64,000 nucleotides of DNA, from NCBI GenBank assembly GCA_934500835.1, contig CAKSTR010000005.1, positions 186,001-250,000 on the forward strand. The letters are read 5' to 3'. The position numbers and the translations under genes are program-made. Below are positions 35,120 through 44,452 of the stretch, piece after piece; within the stretch, counting starts at the first letter, position 1; each line of letters begins with the position of its first letter. This stretch comes from an uncultured Paracoccaceae bacterium (GTDB lineage Bacteria > Pseudomonadota > Alphaproteobacteria > Rhodobacterales > Rhodobacteraceae). The notes beneath the pieces were generated by a model. It was given only the letters and a program-made list of their open reading frames with translations, was not told where the DNA came from and did not search any database.

Positions 35120-35629
35120 TCAATTCTCTGACGGTCGGACCGGGGCAAGACGGCGCAGGGCGGCTTCGGTCAGGGCGGCGACCGGCAGGGCCGCATCCAG
35201 CGTGATCGCCTCGTCCGGGCCGGGCGGCTCCAGCGTTTCATACTGGCTGGCCAGCAGGCTTGCCGGCATGAAATGGTTCTGCCGCGCCTGCATCCGCGCC
35301 AGGATCACCGCCTGGGGCGCGGAGAGATGCAAGAAACGCACCCCTTCCGCCGCCCGCAGCCGGTCACGATAGATCCGGCGCAGCGCCGAGCAGGCCATCA
35401 CCACCGGGGCGGGGCCGCACAGGGCCTGCGCCACTGCCTCCAGCCAGGGCCAGCGGTCGGCATCGGTCAACGGCACCCCTGCGGCCATCTTCGCCAGATT
35501 GGCGGGTGGGTGCAGAGTGTCGGCGTCGATGAAATCCGCCTCCAGCCGGGCAGCCAGCGCCGCGCCAAGGGTGGACTTGCCGCAGCCCGAGACGCCCATG
35601 ACCACCAGGCGAAGCGGGCCCGCGGTCAT
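35120..35629 (-). CDS. gntK: Gluconokinase
   Basis: A 169-residue P-loop kinase: GVSGCGKST (12-20), FIDADTLHPPANLAKMAAGVPLTDADRWPWL and VMACSALRRIYRD are the gluconokinase signature. It phosphorylates gluconate to 6-phosphogluconate. ATG 35629 overlaps the stop of the EamA gene by 4 bp, so it is in the LysR-EamA-gntK operon. A longer start at 35722 overlaps further and is less likely. Confidence 0.88.
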   Translation of the reverse strand: MTAGPLRLVVMGVSGCGKSTLGAALAARLEADFIDADTLHPPANLAKMAAGVPLTDADRWPWLEAVAQALCGPAPVVMACSALRRIYRDRLRAAEGVRFLHLSAPQAVILARMQARQNHFMPASLLASQYETLEPPGPDEAITLDAALPVAALTEAALRRLAPVRPSEN

Positions 35630-36513
35630 TCCTTCAGCAACAGCGCCAAAGCGGCGCAGGTCAGCGCCACGCCAAGCGCCACCAGCGCGGGCGGCCAGTT
35701 GCCGTGCAGGGCCAGCTCCCACAGGATGACCCAGCTTGGCACAAGATAGGTATAGGCCATGACCTTGGCCGCCGGCAGCCGCAGCGCCGCATATTGCACA
35801 AGGAAGGTTGTGGTCGCCGTGGCAGCAAGCGAGACATAGGCCAGCGTGATCCAGACGATGCCGGGCAGGGCCGCCCAGTCGGTCGCCCGCAGGGCAGGCA
35901 AGGCCCAGATCACCAGCAGGACCGTCCCCCCGACCATGGTCAGGAAGGTCGAGACCAGGGCAGGCTCGCCCCGGTTCAGCTTGCGCACCAGGGCGGCATA
36001 GGCGGCATGGGCCATGCAGCCCCAGAAGTAGATCGCCTCGCCCCGCCCGATCTCAAGCCGCAGCAGCGCCGCCGGATCGCCCCGGAAAATCACCCACAGC
36101 GCCCCGGCCGCCCCAAGCGCCAGCGCCAGCGCCATGCGCGCCGTGGTCTTCTGGCGCGAGACGAGCCAGCCGAAGCCCGCAGCCATCACCGGGGTCAGGG
36201 TGAAGACGGCCGCAGTGGGCACGGCGGCGGCGGTTTTCAGCCCTTCGAACATCAGGACGAAATAGGCGGCCATCAGACCGCCAAGCACTGCCCATCGCCA
36301 CGGCGCACGCCGGGCCGCGCTGGCGATCCCGCCATTCCCGGTTGCCATTGCGACCCCGCCCAGAAGCCCGGCCGCAATGGCAAAGCGCAGCGCCGACAGC
36401 ACCGAAGGATCGACATGCGGCGCGGCCATGGCGCCAAGGCTGAAGGACCCCGCGACCAGCGCCGAGAAGACCAGCATCGCCGCATGGCCCTGCGCGGACC
36501 GCGTCAGCTGCAC
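35626..36513 (-). CDS. EamA/DMT-family exporter
   Basis: About 295 residues with ten hydrophobic segments in two EamA repeats (ALRFAIAAGLLGGVA and TYLVPSWVILWELALHG, for example). Members export metabolites such as amino acids. The GTG at 36513 overlaps the LysR stop, with AAGGG just upstream; ATG 36477 or 36618 are alternatives. Substrate unknown. Confidence 0.75.
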   Translation of the reverse strand: MQLTRSAQGHAAMLVFSALVAGSFSLGAMAAPHVDPSVLSALRFAIAAGLLGGVAMATGNGGIASAARRAPWRWAVLGGLMAAYFVLMFEGLKTAAAVPTAAVFTLTPVMAAGFGWLVSRQKTTARMALALALGAAGALWVIFRGDPAALLRLEIGRGEAIYFWGCMAHAAYAALVRKLNRGEPALVSTFLTMVGGTVLLVIWALPALRATDWAALPGIVWITLAYVSLAATATTTFLVQYAALRLPAAKVMAYTYLVPSWVILWELALHGNWPPALVALGVALTCAALALLLKE

Positions 36514-37388
36514 AGACGCCAGCCCTTCGCGGCCTCTTTCAGATGGGTCAGGAAGGCCTGCACCTTGCGGGTGCGGTGCAGGTCGACATGGGTGACCAGC
36601 CACAGCGGAGACTCCCATTCCGGCCGCGGCGCCATCACTTCGACCAGAGCGTCATCGCCATAAGCGCGGTAGGCCGACAGAAACCCGATACCGGCCCCTT
36701 CGCGCAGCGCCTGCTCCATCGCCTGCGGCTCTCCGGTGCGGAAGGTCATCGCCGCGTCGGGCACCCTTTCGCGCAGCCAGCGGTAGAAGGGGGCGCGGGC
36801 TGCCTCGCTGTCGGCGGTGATGAAACGATGCGGCGCCAGGTCGGCCTCGGACTGCGGCAGGCCGTAGGCATCGGCATAGCTTCGGGCGGCGTAAAGCCCG
36901 GTCTTGATGCGGACGAGAGGCTGGACGACATTGTCCGGCTCTTCCGGTGCCGCCCCGGCGCGGATCGCCACATGCGCCTCGCCATAGTCCAGCCGGAACA
37001 GGCGCATGTCCGTCAGGAAACGCACCACCAGCTGCGGATGCTGCGCCTGGAACGAGGCCAGTACCGGCACCAGAAGGTCCGAGACTCCGGCGATCGAGGT
37101 GACGATCAGCTCTCCCTGAACCGTCTCGCCGTGCCCCTTCATCCGGTTGGCCAGCTGGACGAACTGCTCGTCCGCAGTCTGCGCCACGGAGAGCAGGTCA
37201 CGCCCGGCCTCGGTCGGCGTATAGCCGCGGGCGTGGCGCTGGAACAGCTTCACGCCCAACCGGGACTCCAGCGCGTCGATGTGACGGATCACCGTGGCGT
37301 GGTGGACACCAAGCACCTCGGCGGCGCCCGAAACTGTCCCCAGACGGGCCACCTGATAGGCGGTCCGCAACTCGTCCCAGTTCTGCAT
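36504..37388 (-). CDS. LysR-family transcriptional regulator
   Basis: A 294-residue LTTR: winged helix near 4-63 (YQVARLGTVSGAAEVLGVHHATVIRHIDALE; KLFQRHARGYTPTEAG) and a substrate-binding effector domain. ATG 37388 has AGGAGG upstream. It heads an operon with the EamA exporter and gluconokinase and is divergent from the hydrolase gene, so it may control one or both; a TGACCT-N10-AGGTCA repeat lies in the shared gap. Confidence 0.88.
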   Translation of the reverse strand: MQNWDELRTAYQVARLGTVSGAAEVLGVHHATVIRHIDALESRLGVKLFQRHARGYTPTEAGRDLLSVAQTADEQFVQLANRMKGHGETVQGELIVTSIAGVSDLLVPVLASFQAQHPQLVVRFLTDMRLFRLDYGEAHVAIRAGAAPEEPDNVVQPLVRIKTGLYAARSYADAYGLPQSEADLAPHRFITADSEAARAPFYRWLRERVPDAAMTFRTGEPQAMEQALREGAGIGFLSAYRAYGDDALVEVMAPRPEWESPLWLVTHVDLHRTRKVQAFLTHLKEAAKGWRLCS

Positions 37389-37459
37389 ATGGCCTCCTGC
37401 GCGCTGTCGCACATGAGAGGGGCTGAACCGGCGAAAAGCAAGGGGGCTCGCGCCGGGCT

Positions 37460-37481
37460 TGACCTGTCGGGCCCGAGGTCA
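37460..37481. promoter_or_regulatory. Candidate LysR operator
   Basis: TGACCT (37460-37465) and AGGTCA (37476-37481) are perfect 6-bp arms 10 bp apart, between the LysR gene and the divergent hydrolase gene. Confidence 0.4.
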
Positions 37482-37521
37482 GAGGGTGCAGGCCGGTATC
37501 GTGTAACGGAAGGGGTGGCGG

Positions 37522-39183
37522 ATGTTCGGCTGGCGCAACTCGCGGGATCTGCCGCTGCTGGGACCACCTTCTGCGCTGGGCCTTGTGCTGGGCGCGGCGC
37601 TTTTCGCGCTGTCGCTGACGCCGTCGCTGATCCCCAGAACCGGCATCCTGCAAGGGGTTCTGGGCGGGCTTTGCTTTGCCATCGGCTATCTGGCCGGCCA
37701 TACGCTGGTTGCCCTCTATCACTGGGTGCTGGAGCGCGAGCCGCCGTCTTCCCGTCAGGTGCGGCGGACTTTGCGGCTGGCAATGCCGCTGGCGGCGGCG
37801 CTGGCGGGCTGGGGGCTGTGGAACGTCACCGGCTGGCAGAACGGCATCCATGCGGCCATGGGCATCCCGCCGGTCGAAAGCGCGCGCCCCTTCACCATTC
37901 TGGCGGTCGCGGCCGTGGTGGCCGGTGTGCTGATCTTTCTGGGGCGGCTTTTCCGGCGGCTCTGGCGCGTCATCGCCGCGCAGCTTGAACGGCTTTTGCC
38001 CCGGCGGCTGGCGCTGGCGGCCGGGCTCTTGCTGGCCTTCCTCCTGTTCTGGTCCATCGGCAATGACATGATGCTGCGCCGCGCCCTTGCCGGTCTGGAC
38101 GACGCCTATGCCGCGATCGATACCCTTGTCTCCACCGATCAGCCCGCCCCGGCCGATCCGCTGAAATCCGGCAGTCCGGCCTCGCTGGCAAGCTGGGACG
38201 GGCTGGGGGCCGAAGGGCGCAACTGGGTGCTCTCATCCCCCGATGCCGCGGGGATTGCCGCCGTCACCCAAGCGGCGGCGGTCGAGCCGCTGCGGATCTA
38301 CGTCGGGTTGAACAATGCCCCCACCGCAGAAGCCCGCGCGAAACTGGCGCTGGATGAGGCGCTGCGCGTCGGCGCTTTCGACCGGGCGGTTCTGGTGGTC
38401 GCCACGCCGACCGGCACCGGCTGGATGGACCCGGCGGGAATGCAGCCGCTGGACTATCTGACCGGCGGCGATGTTGCGACCATCGGCGTTCAGTATTCCT
38501 ACCTGCCCAGTTGGATGTCCTTGCTGTTGCAGCCGGACTACGGCTCGGAAAGCGCCGAGGCGGTGTTCCACGCGATCTACGGCCATTGGCGCAGTCTGCC
38601 GCCCGAGACCCGGCCCCGGCTGTTCCTGTTCGGCCTGTCCCTGGGGGCCCGCAACGGCGAGTTCGCCGCAACCTCGCCCGAGACGCTGGGGGATCCGGTG
38701 CAGGGCGCGCTTTGGGTCGGTGCGCCCTTTGCGGCAAGTGGCTGGCGGCAGGTTCTGGCCGGGCGCGATCCCGAAAGCCCGCCCTGGCTGCCGCGCTTCG
38801 GCGATGGCTCGATCCTGCGGGTGACGACCCAGGGGCACGAGCTGGACCGTGCCGCCGCGCCCTGGGGCCCGGTGCGGCTGGTGTATCTGAGCTATCCGTC
38901 CGACCCGATCTCCTATTTCTCGACCGACACGCCCTGGCGTCGGCCCGCCTGGCTGAAAGGGGATCGTGGCCCCGATGTCTCGCCCGGATTGCAATGGGTG
39001 CCGGTGGTCACCTCCCTGCAGCTGGTGGTGGACATGATGACCGCCACCAGCCCGCCGCCCGGGCGCGGCCATGTCTATGCCGCCCGCGACTATCTTTATG
39101 CCTGGGACGAGGTTCTGGGCACCGAGACCCCGCCCGCACGGCTGGCAGAGATTGGCCGGTTGCTGGCGGATCAGGGGCTGTGA
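37522..39183 (+). CDS. Membrane-anchored alpha/beta-hydrolase family protein
   Basis: A 553-residue protein. The first 190 residues or so contain about four membrane segments (LGLVLGAALFALSLTPSLIP, FTILAVAAVVAGVLIFLG and others). The C-terminal part has an alpha/beta-hydrolase-like domain with LFLFGLSLGARNGEFAA near 367-382, where GLSLG is the nucleophile elbow. This matches the PF10081-type family of large membrane hydrolases with unknown substrate. ATG 37522 follows GGAAGGGG. It is divergent from the LysR gene. Confidence 0.8.
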   Translation: MFGWRNSRDLPLLGPPSALGLVLGAALFALSLTPSLIPRTGILQGVLGGLCFAIGYLAGHTLVALYHWVLEREPPSSRQVRRTLRLAMPLAAALAGWGLWNVTGWQNGIHAAMGIPPVESARPFTILAVAAVVAGVLIFLGRLFRRLWRVIAAQLERLLPRRLALAAGLLLAFLLFWSIGNDMMLRRALAGLDDAYAAIDTLVSTDQPAPADPLKSGSPASLASWDGLGAEGRNWVLSSPDAAGIAAVTQAAAVEPLRIYVGLNNAPTAEARAKLALDEALRVGAFDRAVLVVATPTGTGWMDPAGMQPLDYLTGGDVATIGVQYSYLPSWMSLLLQPDYGSESAEAVFHAIYGHWRSLPPETRPRLFLFGLSLGARNGEFAATSPETLGDPVQGALWVGAPFAASGWRQVLAGRDPESPPWLPRFGDGSILRVTTQGHELDRAAAPWGPVRLVYLSYPSDPISYFSTDTPWRRPAWLKGDRGPDVSPGLQWVPVVTSLQLVVDMMTATSPPPGRGHVYAARDYLYAWDEVLGTETPPARLAEIGRLLADQGL

Positions 39184-39207
39184 CGGCCCGCACGGGTTGA
39201 CCACGGG

Positions 39208-39236
39208 TTGACTCGGGCGCCCATCAGGCGTATCGC
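39208..39236 (+). promoter_or_regulatory. Putative sigma70 promoter for ffh
   Basis: TTGACT (39208-39213), 17-bp spacer, TATCGC (39231-39236). The leader to ATG 39386 would be about 140 bases and is GC-rich with several dyads. Confidence 0.5.
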
Positions 39237-39385
39237 CCGCCCCAATTCCCCGGAGGCTGCTCGCTTCCGGTCCCATGGGTTTTGCCCGGGATCGCCATCC
39301 GTCAGCGCGTTGCGCCCACGGGTGCCTTCCGGCTTTGCCGCATCGTCCCCATATCGGGGCGACCCGCAAGAGATGAGGTGACGCG

Positions 39386-40891
39386 ATGTTCGAAAGCCTG
39401 TCAGAACGCCTTGGTGGCGTCTTCGACCGCCTGACCCGGGCCGGTGCGCTGACCGAGGCCGATGTCGTCACCGCCCTGCGCGAGGTGCGCGTGGCCCTGC
39501 TGGAGGCCGACGTCTCGCTGCCGGTCGCGCGCGACTTCATCAAGCGGGTGCAGGAAAAGGCCACCGGATCGGCTGTCACCAAGTCGATCACCCCCGGCCA
39601 GATGGTGGTCAAGTTCGTCCATGACGAACTGACCCGCGTGCTGGCGGGCGACGGCCCGGCCGAGGCGCTGAAGATCGACAACCCGCCCGCCGCGATCCTG
39701 ATGGTGGGCCTGCAGGGTTCGGGCAAGACCACGACCACGGCCAAGCTGGCCAAACGGCTGAAGGAAAAGAACGGCAAGAAGGTTCTTTTGGCTTCGCTGG
39801 ACACCAACCGCCCGGCGGCGATGGAACAGCTGGCGATTCTGGGCACCCAGATCGGGGTGGACAGCCTTCCCATCGTCAAGGGCGAGACGGCGGTCCAGAT
39901 CGCCAAACGCGCCAAGACCCAGGCCAGCCTTGGCGGCTATGACGTCCTCTTCCTTGATACCGCCGGTCGCCTGCACATCGACCAAGTGCTGATGGATGAG
40001 GTGCAGTCCGTCCGCGACATCGCCCAACCGCGCGAAACCCTGCTGGTGGTCGATGGCCTGACCGGGCAGGACGCGGTGAACGTCGCCTCCGAGTTCGACG
40101 GCAAGGTCGGCATCTCGGGCGTCGTGCTGACCCGGATGGATGGCGACGGGCGCGGCGGTGCTGCGCTGTCGATGCGCGCCGTCACCGGCAAGCCGATCCG
40201 CTTCGTCGGCCTTGGCGAGAAGATGGACGCGATCGAGCCTTTCGACCCCGAACGGGTGGCCGGCCGCATCCTTGGCATGGGCGACATCGTGGCCCTGGTC
40301 GAGAAGGCGCAGGAGACCTTCGAGGCCGAGCAGGCCGAACGCATGGCCCGGCGCTTCTCCAAGGGTCTGTTCAATATGAACGACCTGCGGATGCAGCTGG
40401 AACAGATGCTGAAGATGGGCGGGATGCAGGGGCTGATGGGGATGCTGCCCGGCATGGGCGGCATGGCCAAGAAGGCCGAGGAGGCGGGCTTCAACGACCT
40501 GATGCTGCGCCGTCAGATCGCGCTGATCAACTCGATGACCAAGAAGGAACGGGCCAATCCCGATCTGCTTGCCGCCAGCCGCAAGAAGCGGATCGCTGCG
40601 GGGGCCGGGCTGGATGTTTCGGATCTGAACAAGCTGCTGAAACAGCACAAACAGATGGCCGACATGATGAAGAAGTTCGGCAAGGGCGGCGGCATGAAGC
40701 AGATGATCCGCCAGATGATGGGCAAGGGCGGCATGCCCGACCCGTCGAAGATGTCGCCCGAACAACTGGCCGAAGCGGCCAAGGGCATGCAGCAGGGCCT
40801 TGGCGGGATGGGTGGCATGGGCGGCATGCCCGGCATGCCGCGTGGCCTGACCCTGCCGGCGGGCCTTTCGGGGATGATGAAGAAGAAATGA
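39386..40891 (+). CDS. ffh: Signal recognition particle protein
   Basis: A 501-residue SRP54 GTPase. N domain (1-90), G1 GLQGSGKTTTT (108-118), G3 DTAGR (191-195), TRMDGDGRGG, then a Met- and Gly-rich M domain (MLKMGGMQGLMGMLPGMGG; SMTKKERANPDLL; C-terminal GGMGGMPGMP). It binds signal sequences and 4.5S RNA and delivers nascent chains to FtsY. Its stop overlaps a GNAT gene. Confidence 0.97.
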   Translation: MFESLSERLGGVFDRLTRAGALTEADVVTALREVRVALLEADVSLPVARDFIKRVQEKATGSAVTKSITPGQMVVKFVHDELTRVLAGDGPAEALKIDNPPAAILMVGLQGSGKTTTTAKLAKRLKEKNGKKVLLASLDTNRPAAMEQLAILGTQIGVDSLPIVKGETAVQIAKRAKTQASLGGYDVLFLDTAGRLHIDQVLMDEVQSVRDIAQPRETLLVVDGLTGQDAVNVASEFDGKVGISGVVLTRMDGDGRGGAALSMRAVTGKPIRFVGLGEKMDAIEPFDPERVAGRILGMGDIVALVEKAQETFEAEQAERMARRFSKGLFNMNDLRMQLEQMLKMGGMQGLMGMLPGMGGMAKKAEEAGFNDLMLRRQIALINSMTKKERANPDLLAASRKKRIAAGAGLDVSDLNKLLKQHKQMADMMKKFGKGGGMKQMIRQMMGKGGMPDPSKMSPEQLAEAAKGMQQGLGGMGGMGGMPGMPRGLTLPAGLSGMMKKK

Positions 40892-41430
40892 CCTACCGTC
40901 TGGCGCAGGATGACTCCGGCTGCGTGGTCCTTGAGACCGCGCGCCTTCGCCTGCGCAGGCCGTCGGACGCCGATATTGTGCCAAGCTTTGCCTTCTGGTC
41001 CTCGGACCGATCGCACATGATGGGCGGACCCTGGACGATGGAGCAGTTGCAGGCCGAAACCCAAGGTCTGCATGACCAATGGGCAAAGCACGGCTTCAGC
41101 CTGTTCACCGTGACCCGGCAGGGTTCGGACGACGGCATCGGCGGCATCGGCCCCTTCTTTCCCGACACCCACCCCGAGCCGGAACTGGGCTGGAGCCTGT
41201 GGAGCGCCGCCGATGAGGGGCAGGGGCTGGCCTATGAGGCCGCCGCAGCCGCGCGCGACTGGTTCTTTGCCACCTCGGGCCACGAAACCGCCGTCAGCCA
41301 TACCGACCCGCAGAACACCCGCTCGCACCGGCTGTGCGAACGGCTGGGCGGCGTGGTGGACCCGGATGCCCCGCATCCCTATGGCGACGAGCCGAACCTT
41401 GTCTACCGCTACCACCGGGGCGCCACATGA
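40888..41430 (+). CDS. GNAT-family acetyltransferase
   Basis: A 180-residue RimJ/RimL-like GNAT: ETARLRLRRPSDADIVPSFAFWSS, then GIGGIGPFFPDTHPEPELGWSLWSAADEGQGLAYEAAAAARDWF (the acetyl-CoA loop) and THTDPQNTRSH-like RSHRLCERLGG. Acetyl acceptor unknown. ATG overlaps the ffh stop and its own stop overlaps the next GNAT gene, so both are in the ffh operon. Confidence 0.85.
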   Translation: MTYRLAQDDSGCVVLETARLRLRRPSDADIVPSFAFWSSDRSHMMGGPWTMEQLQAETQGLHDQWAKHGFSLFTVTRQGSDDGIGGIGPFFPDTHPEPELGWSLWSAADEGQGLAYEAAAAARDWFFATSGHETAVSHTDPQNTRSHRLCERLGGVVDPDAPHPYGDEPNLVYRYHRGAT

Positions 41431-41963
41431 TCACGCGCCCCGCCCGTATCGAACATGCCTCCGCCCCCGAGATCCTGACCGGGCGTCTGCGCCTGCGGAT
41501 GCCGGTCCTGGCCGATTTTGCGCATCGTCGGGCCTTCTTCGCCGAAGAGCGTTCAGCCTGGGAAGGCGGCCCCTTCACCGCCGCCGAAGCCTGGCGCATC
41601 TTCGCCTCGGAAGTCGGGCAATGGCCGCTGATGGGCTTTGGCCCCTTCTCGGTCGATGACCGCGCCACGGGCGATTATCTGGGCGAGGTCGGCATCTACC
41701 AGCCCGAGGGCTACCCCGAACCCGAATTGGGCTGGTTCGTGACCGCCGCCGCCGAAGGCCGTGGCATCGCCGCCGAGGGCGCGCGGGCGGTGATGCTGTG
41801 GGCGCGCCAGTCTTTTGGCTGGGACCACATCGACAATTACATCGACCCGGGCAACGCCCGCTCCATCGCGCTTGGCCTGCGGTTGGGCGGCATTCAGGTC
41901 GATGTGCCCGGCTGTGACCCGACCGACGTTGTGATCCGCCACGATTTGCGGGGGCTGGCATGA
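41427..41963 (+). CDS. GNAT-family acetyltransferase (second)
   Basis: A 178-residue protein resembling the preceding one (EILTGRLRLRMPVLADFAHRRAFF; GEVGIYQPEGYPEPELGWFVTAAAEGRGIAAEGARAVM; DPGNARSIALGLRLGG). It is probably a tandem duplicate with a different acceptor. ATG 41427 overlaps the previous stop. Confidence 0.85.
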   Translation: MITRPARIEHASAPEILTGRLRLRMPVLADFAHRRAFFAEERSAWEGGPFTAAEAWRIFASEVGQWPLMGFGPFSVDDRATGDYLGEVGIYQPEGYPEPELGWFVTAAAEGRGIAAEGARAVMLWARQSFGWDHIDNYIDPGNARSIALGLRLGGIQVDVPGCDPTDVVIRHDLRGLA

Positions 41964-42000
41964 CCCGCACCCGCGCCGCCGCCACGAAAGGAGCCTGCTG

Positions 42001-42294
42001 ATGGACGATGCCGCCAAAGCCGCCCAGCTTCTGAAAGAGCATCGCTCGTCGATCGACCGGCTGGACGCGATCCTTGTCTTCACGCTGGCCGAACGGTTCA
42101 AGGCCACGCAGGCCGTGGGCCGGCTGAAGGCCGAACACGCGCTGCCGCCCTCGGACCCCGCGCGCGAGGCGCGGCAGATCGAACGGCTGCAAAGGCTGGC
42201 CGAAGAGGCCGACCTCGATCCCGAGTTTGCCCGCAAATTCCTGAACTTCATCATCAGCGAAGTCATCAGGCACCACGAGAGTTTCCAGAAGTAG
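42001..42294 (+). CDS. AroQ-type chorismate mutase
   Basis: A 97-residue helical protein matching the chorismate mutase type II fold ([62 protein letters not shown]). Arg and Lys residues in the first helix and near 36-45 would bind chorismate. It should make prephenate. ATG 42001 follows AAAGGAG. Confidence 0.85.
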   Translation: MDDAAKAAQLLKEHRSSIDRLDAILVFTLAERFKATQAVGRLKAEHALPPSDPAREARQIERLQRLAEEADLDPEFARKFLNFIISEVIRHHESFQK

Positions 42295-42338
42295 GGCGGG
42301 GCCTTCCCGCCAAACCAGCCATCCAAAGGAGATACACC

Positions 42339-42698
42339 ATGGCTATGAAAATCCGGCTTGCCCGCGGCGGTTCCAAGAAGCGCCCGTTCTATTCCATCGT
42401 CGCCACCGACAGCCGCATGCCGCGCGACGGCCGCTTCCTGGAAAAGCTGGGCACCTACAACCCGCTGCTGGCGAAAGACGATGAAAAGCGCATCGTCATG
42501 AACCTGGAGCGCATCCAGCACTGGCTGAGCCAGGGCGCCCAGCCGACCGACCGCGTTGCGCGCTTCCTGGAAGCTGCCGGCGCCCGTCCGAAGGCCGCCC
42601 GCAACAACCCGAAATCCGCCGTTCCCGGCAAGGCCATGACCGAGCGCGCCGCCAAGAAGGCCGCCCGCAACGAAGCCCCGGCGACCGCCGAGGAATGA
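42339..42698 (+). CDS. rpsP: 30S ribosomal protein S16
   Basis: 119 residues; [40 protein letters not shown] is S16. The C-terminus has an Ala/Lys-rich extension usual in alphaproteobacteria. ATG 42339 follows AAAGGAGATAC. Its stop overlaps the 53-residue ORF by 4 bp. Confidence 0.97.
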   Translation: MAMKIRLARGGSKKRPFYSIVATDSRMPRDGRFLEKLGTYNPLLAKDDEKRIVMNLERIQHWLSQGAQPTDRVARFLEAAGARPKAARNNPKSAVPGKAMTERAAKKAARNEAPATAEE

Positions 42699-42856
42699 TC
42701 CCCGGCCTGGGCCTTGTCCGGCGCACCATCACGCTGGCCTTGTGCGGCGCCGCATTTGTGGCGGGCATGAAGCTGGCGCAGGCGGGGCAGGACGGCGCCT
42801 GCCGTGATGCCGGCGGGGTCTGGGACCAGCGCGGATTTTGCAGGATCGCCCCCTAG
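42695..42856 (+). CDS. Small 53-residue protein between rpsP and rimM
   Basis: ATG 42695 overlaps the rpsP stop; the frame ends at TAG 42854-42856. The first half is hydrophobic (about residues 8-25), like a signal or membrane helix. The C-terminus has Cys-rich spacing, with [14 protein letters not shown] near 36-49, resembling a secreted disulfide microprotein. Not in any family I recall. It is kept because of the tight coupling and the paired cysteines. Confidence 0.5.
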   Translation: MIPGLGLVRRTITLALCGAAFVAGMKLAQAGQDGACRDAGGVWDQRGFCRIAP

Positions 42857-42892
42857 GGGCGGTCCTTTGCCATCAGGAGGGACGGGCCGATC

Positions 42893-43399
42893 ATGTCCGA
42901 TGACCGCATCTGTGTCGGTGCCATCGCCGGGGCCTTCGGGGTCCAGGGCGAGGTGCGGCTGAAATCCTTCTGCACCGAGGCTGCCGACATCGCCTCGTAC
43001 GGACCGCTTTTCACCAGGGACGGCGCCCGCAGCTTCAAGATCAAGCTGACCCGGCCGGTGGCCGGCGGCCTTGGTGCGCGCCTCTCCGGGGTGGCGACCA
43101 AGGAAGAGGCCGATGCCCTGAAAGGGACCGAGCTTTTCGTGGATCGGGCCCGGCTTCCCAAACTGCCGGATGACGAGTTCTACCACAACGACCTGATCGG
43201 GCTTCAGGTGCGCGACACCGGCGGGGCGGTGATCGGCTCTGTCATCGGGGTGCACAACCATGGGGCGGGCGATATTCTTGAAATTCGCCTTGAAGGCCCC
43301 AAATCTGCCATTCTTCTGCCATTTACGGTTGCAACCGTCCCTACAGTGGATGTTGCAGGCGGTTGCGTAGTTGTCGACGTGCCAGAGGGGTTGGACTGA
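42893..43399 (+). CDS. rimM: Ribosome maturation factor RimM
   Basis: 168 residues. [23 protein letters not shown] starts the RimM fold; [44 protein letters not shown] is the PRC-barrel half. It assists S19/16S maturation. ATG 42893 follows CAGGAGGGACG. Confidence 0.96.
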   Translation: MSDDRICVGAIAGAFGVQGEVRLKSFCTEAADIASYGPLFTRDGARSFKIKLTRPVAGGLGARLSGVATKEEADALKGTELFVDRARLPKLPDDEFYHNDLIGLQVRDTGGAVIGSVIGVHNHGAGDILEIRLEGPKSAILLPFTVATVPTVDVAGGCVVVDVPEGLD

Positions 43400-43458
43400 G
43401 ATCAGCTTCCGCGGCCCGCAGCCAAGCCTCGTGGAAAAGGCGGAAGGACCGGATTGCC

Positions 43459-44391
43459 ATGGCCATGCGTGCGCGCCTGCTGCGGGCGGCGAATGCTCTC
43501 TTGTATTTCGGGCCGCTTCTGGCCGGGCTTGCGGGCTTTGGCTGGGCCATGCTGCCGCCTTTCGTGTCGATCTTCGTCTTCTGGCTTTTGCTGTTGCGTC
43601 CGCATCAATGGCCGCAATCCGGTCGTGACTGGCTGACCGCCTCCGCACTTCTGTCGGCGCTGACGCAGGTCCTGACGCAGATTCTGCTGGTGGCCGTGCT
43701 TTTCGCCATCGGCCGGGGGATCGGCGGTGTGGCGGGCCATCTGCCGAACATGCATCCCTTCCTGCCGCTGGCCGTATCGTTCCTGGCGCTGCCGGTGTCG
43801 CGCGTCCTGTGGAACGGCGAAAAGGCGATGGCCCGGGGGATCACACTGGATCAGGTGCTGCGGCCTGGTTCCGTTCCGCCGCGCCAGCCCCCCCACATCC
43901 GCGCGGATGAAGCGATCCTGCCGCTGTTCGCCCTTGCCGATGACGCCCCGCTGAGCGAGCTCGGCCCCGAGCTGGACGATGTTCTGGATGAGGCCGACGC
44001 GTGGGACCGCCTTGACCGGATCGCCGATGCGCTTGCGGCAGCACCGACTCGCCACGCCACGCTGCGCGAGGCGCTGATGATCTGGGCGACCGAGCCGGGG
44101 CATTTCGCCGCCAACACCGCCCCCACCGCCATGCGGGCCGCCTTCCGCGCCGCCGGACGGGATCAGACCGTGCTGCGCCTGCTGTTGCCTCGGGCGGCTG
44201 CACTGGCCCGGATGATGCCGGAACGGCAGGCGCAATTCCCCGACCGGGCCGCGCTTGAGGCCCTGGCGCGGGACGGCCTGCCCGGCCAGCTGGCCGCCGA
44301 TCACGCGGCACTGATGGCGGCGCTTGGCCACCGTGCGGCCCGCGGCCGCGGCAAGTCCCGCCCGGCCCTTGGCACTGTGCAGACGAGCTGA
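43459..44391 (+). CDS. Uncharacterised membrane protein between rimM and trmD
   Basis: A 310-residue protein. Three or four hydrophobic segments in residues 12-120 are followed by a soluble helical domain of about 180 residues (DEADAWDRLDRIADALAAAPTRHATLREALMIWA). I do not recognise a family. ATG 43459 is preferred over an in-frame start at 43363, which overlaps rimM. The rimM-X-trmD order may be kept in related genomes. Confidence 0.65.
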   Translation: MAMRARLLRAANALLYFGPLLAGLAGFGWAMLPPFVSIFVFWLLLLRPHQWPQSGRDWLTASALLSALTQVLTQILLVAVLFAIGRGIGGVAGHLPNMHPFLPLAVSFLALPVSRVLWNGEKAMARGITLDQVLRPGSVPPRQPPHIRADEAILPLFALADDAPLSELGPELDDVLDEADAWDRLDRIADALAAAPTRHATLREALMIWATEPGHFAANTAPTAMRAAFRAAGRDQTVLRLLLPRAAALARMMPERQAQFPDRAALEALARDGLPGQLAADHAALMAALGHRAARGRGKSRPALGTVQTS

Positions 44392-44452
44392 CCCTTTCCG
44401 TGCCGGCCGCAGGGGCCTTGATACCGGGGCGGATTCCTCCTAACCCCGGGCC

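Noticed and set aside
39250..39300. Possible 4.5S RNA (ACCGGAAGCGAGCAGC on the minus strand)
   Set aside because: It resembles the SRP RNA tip, but the stem around GGAA does not pair well and no flanking helix is seen; more likely chance in the ffh leader.
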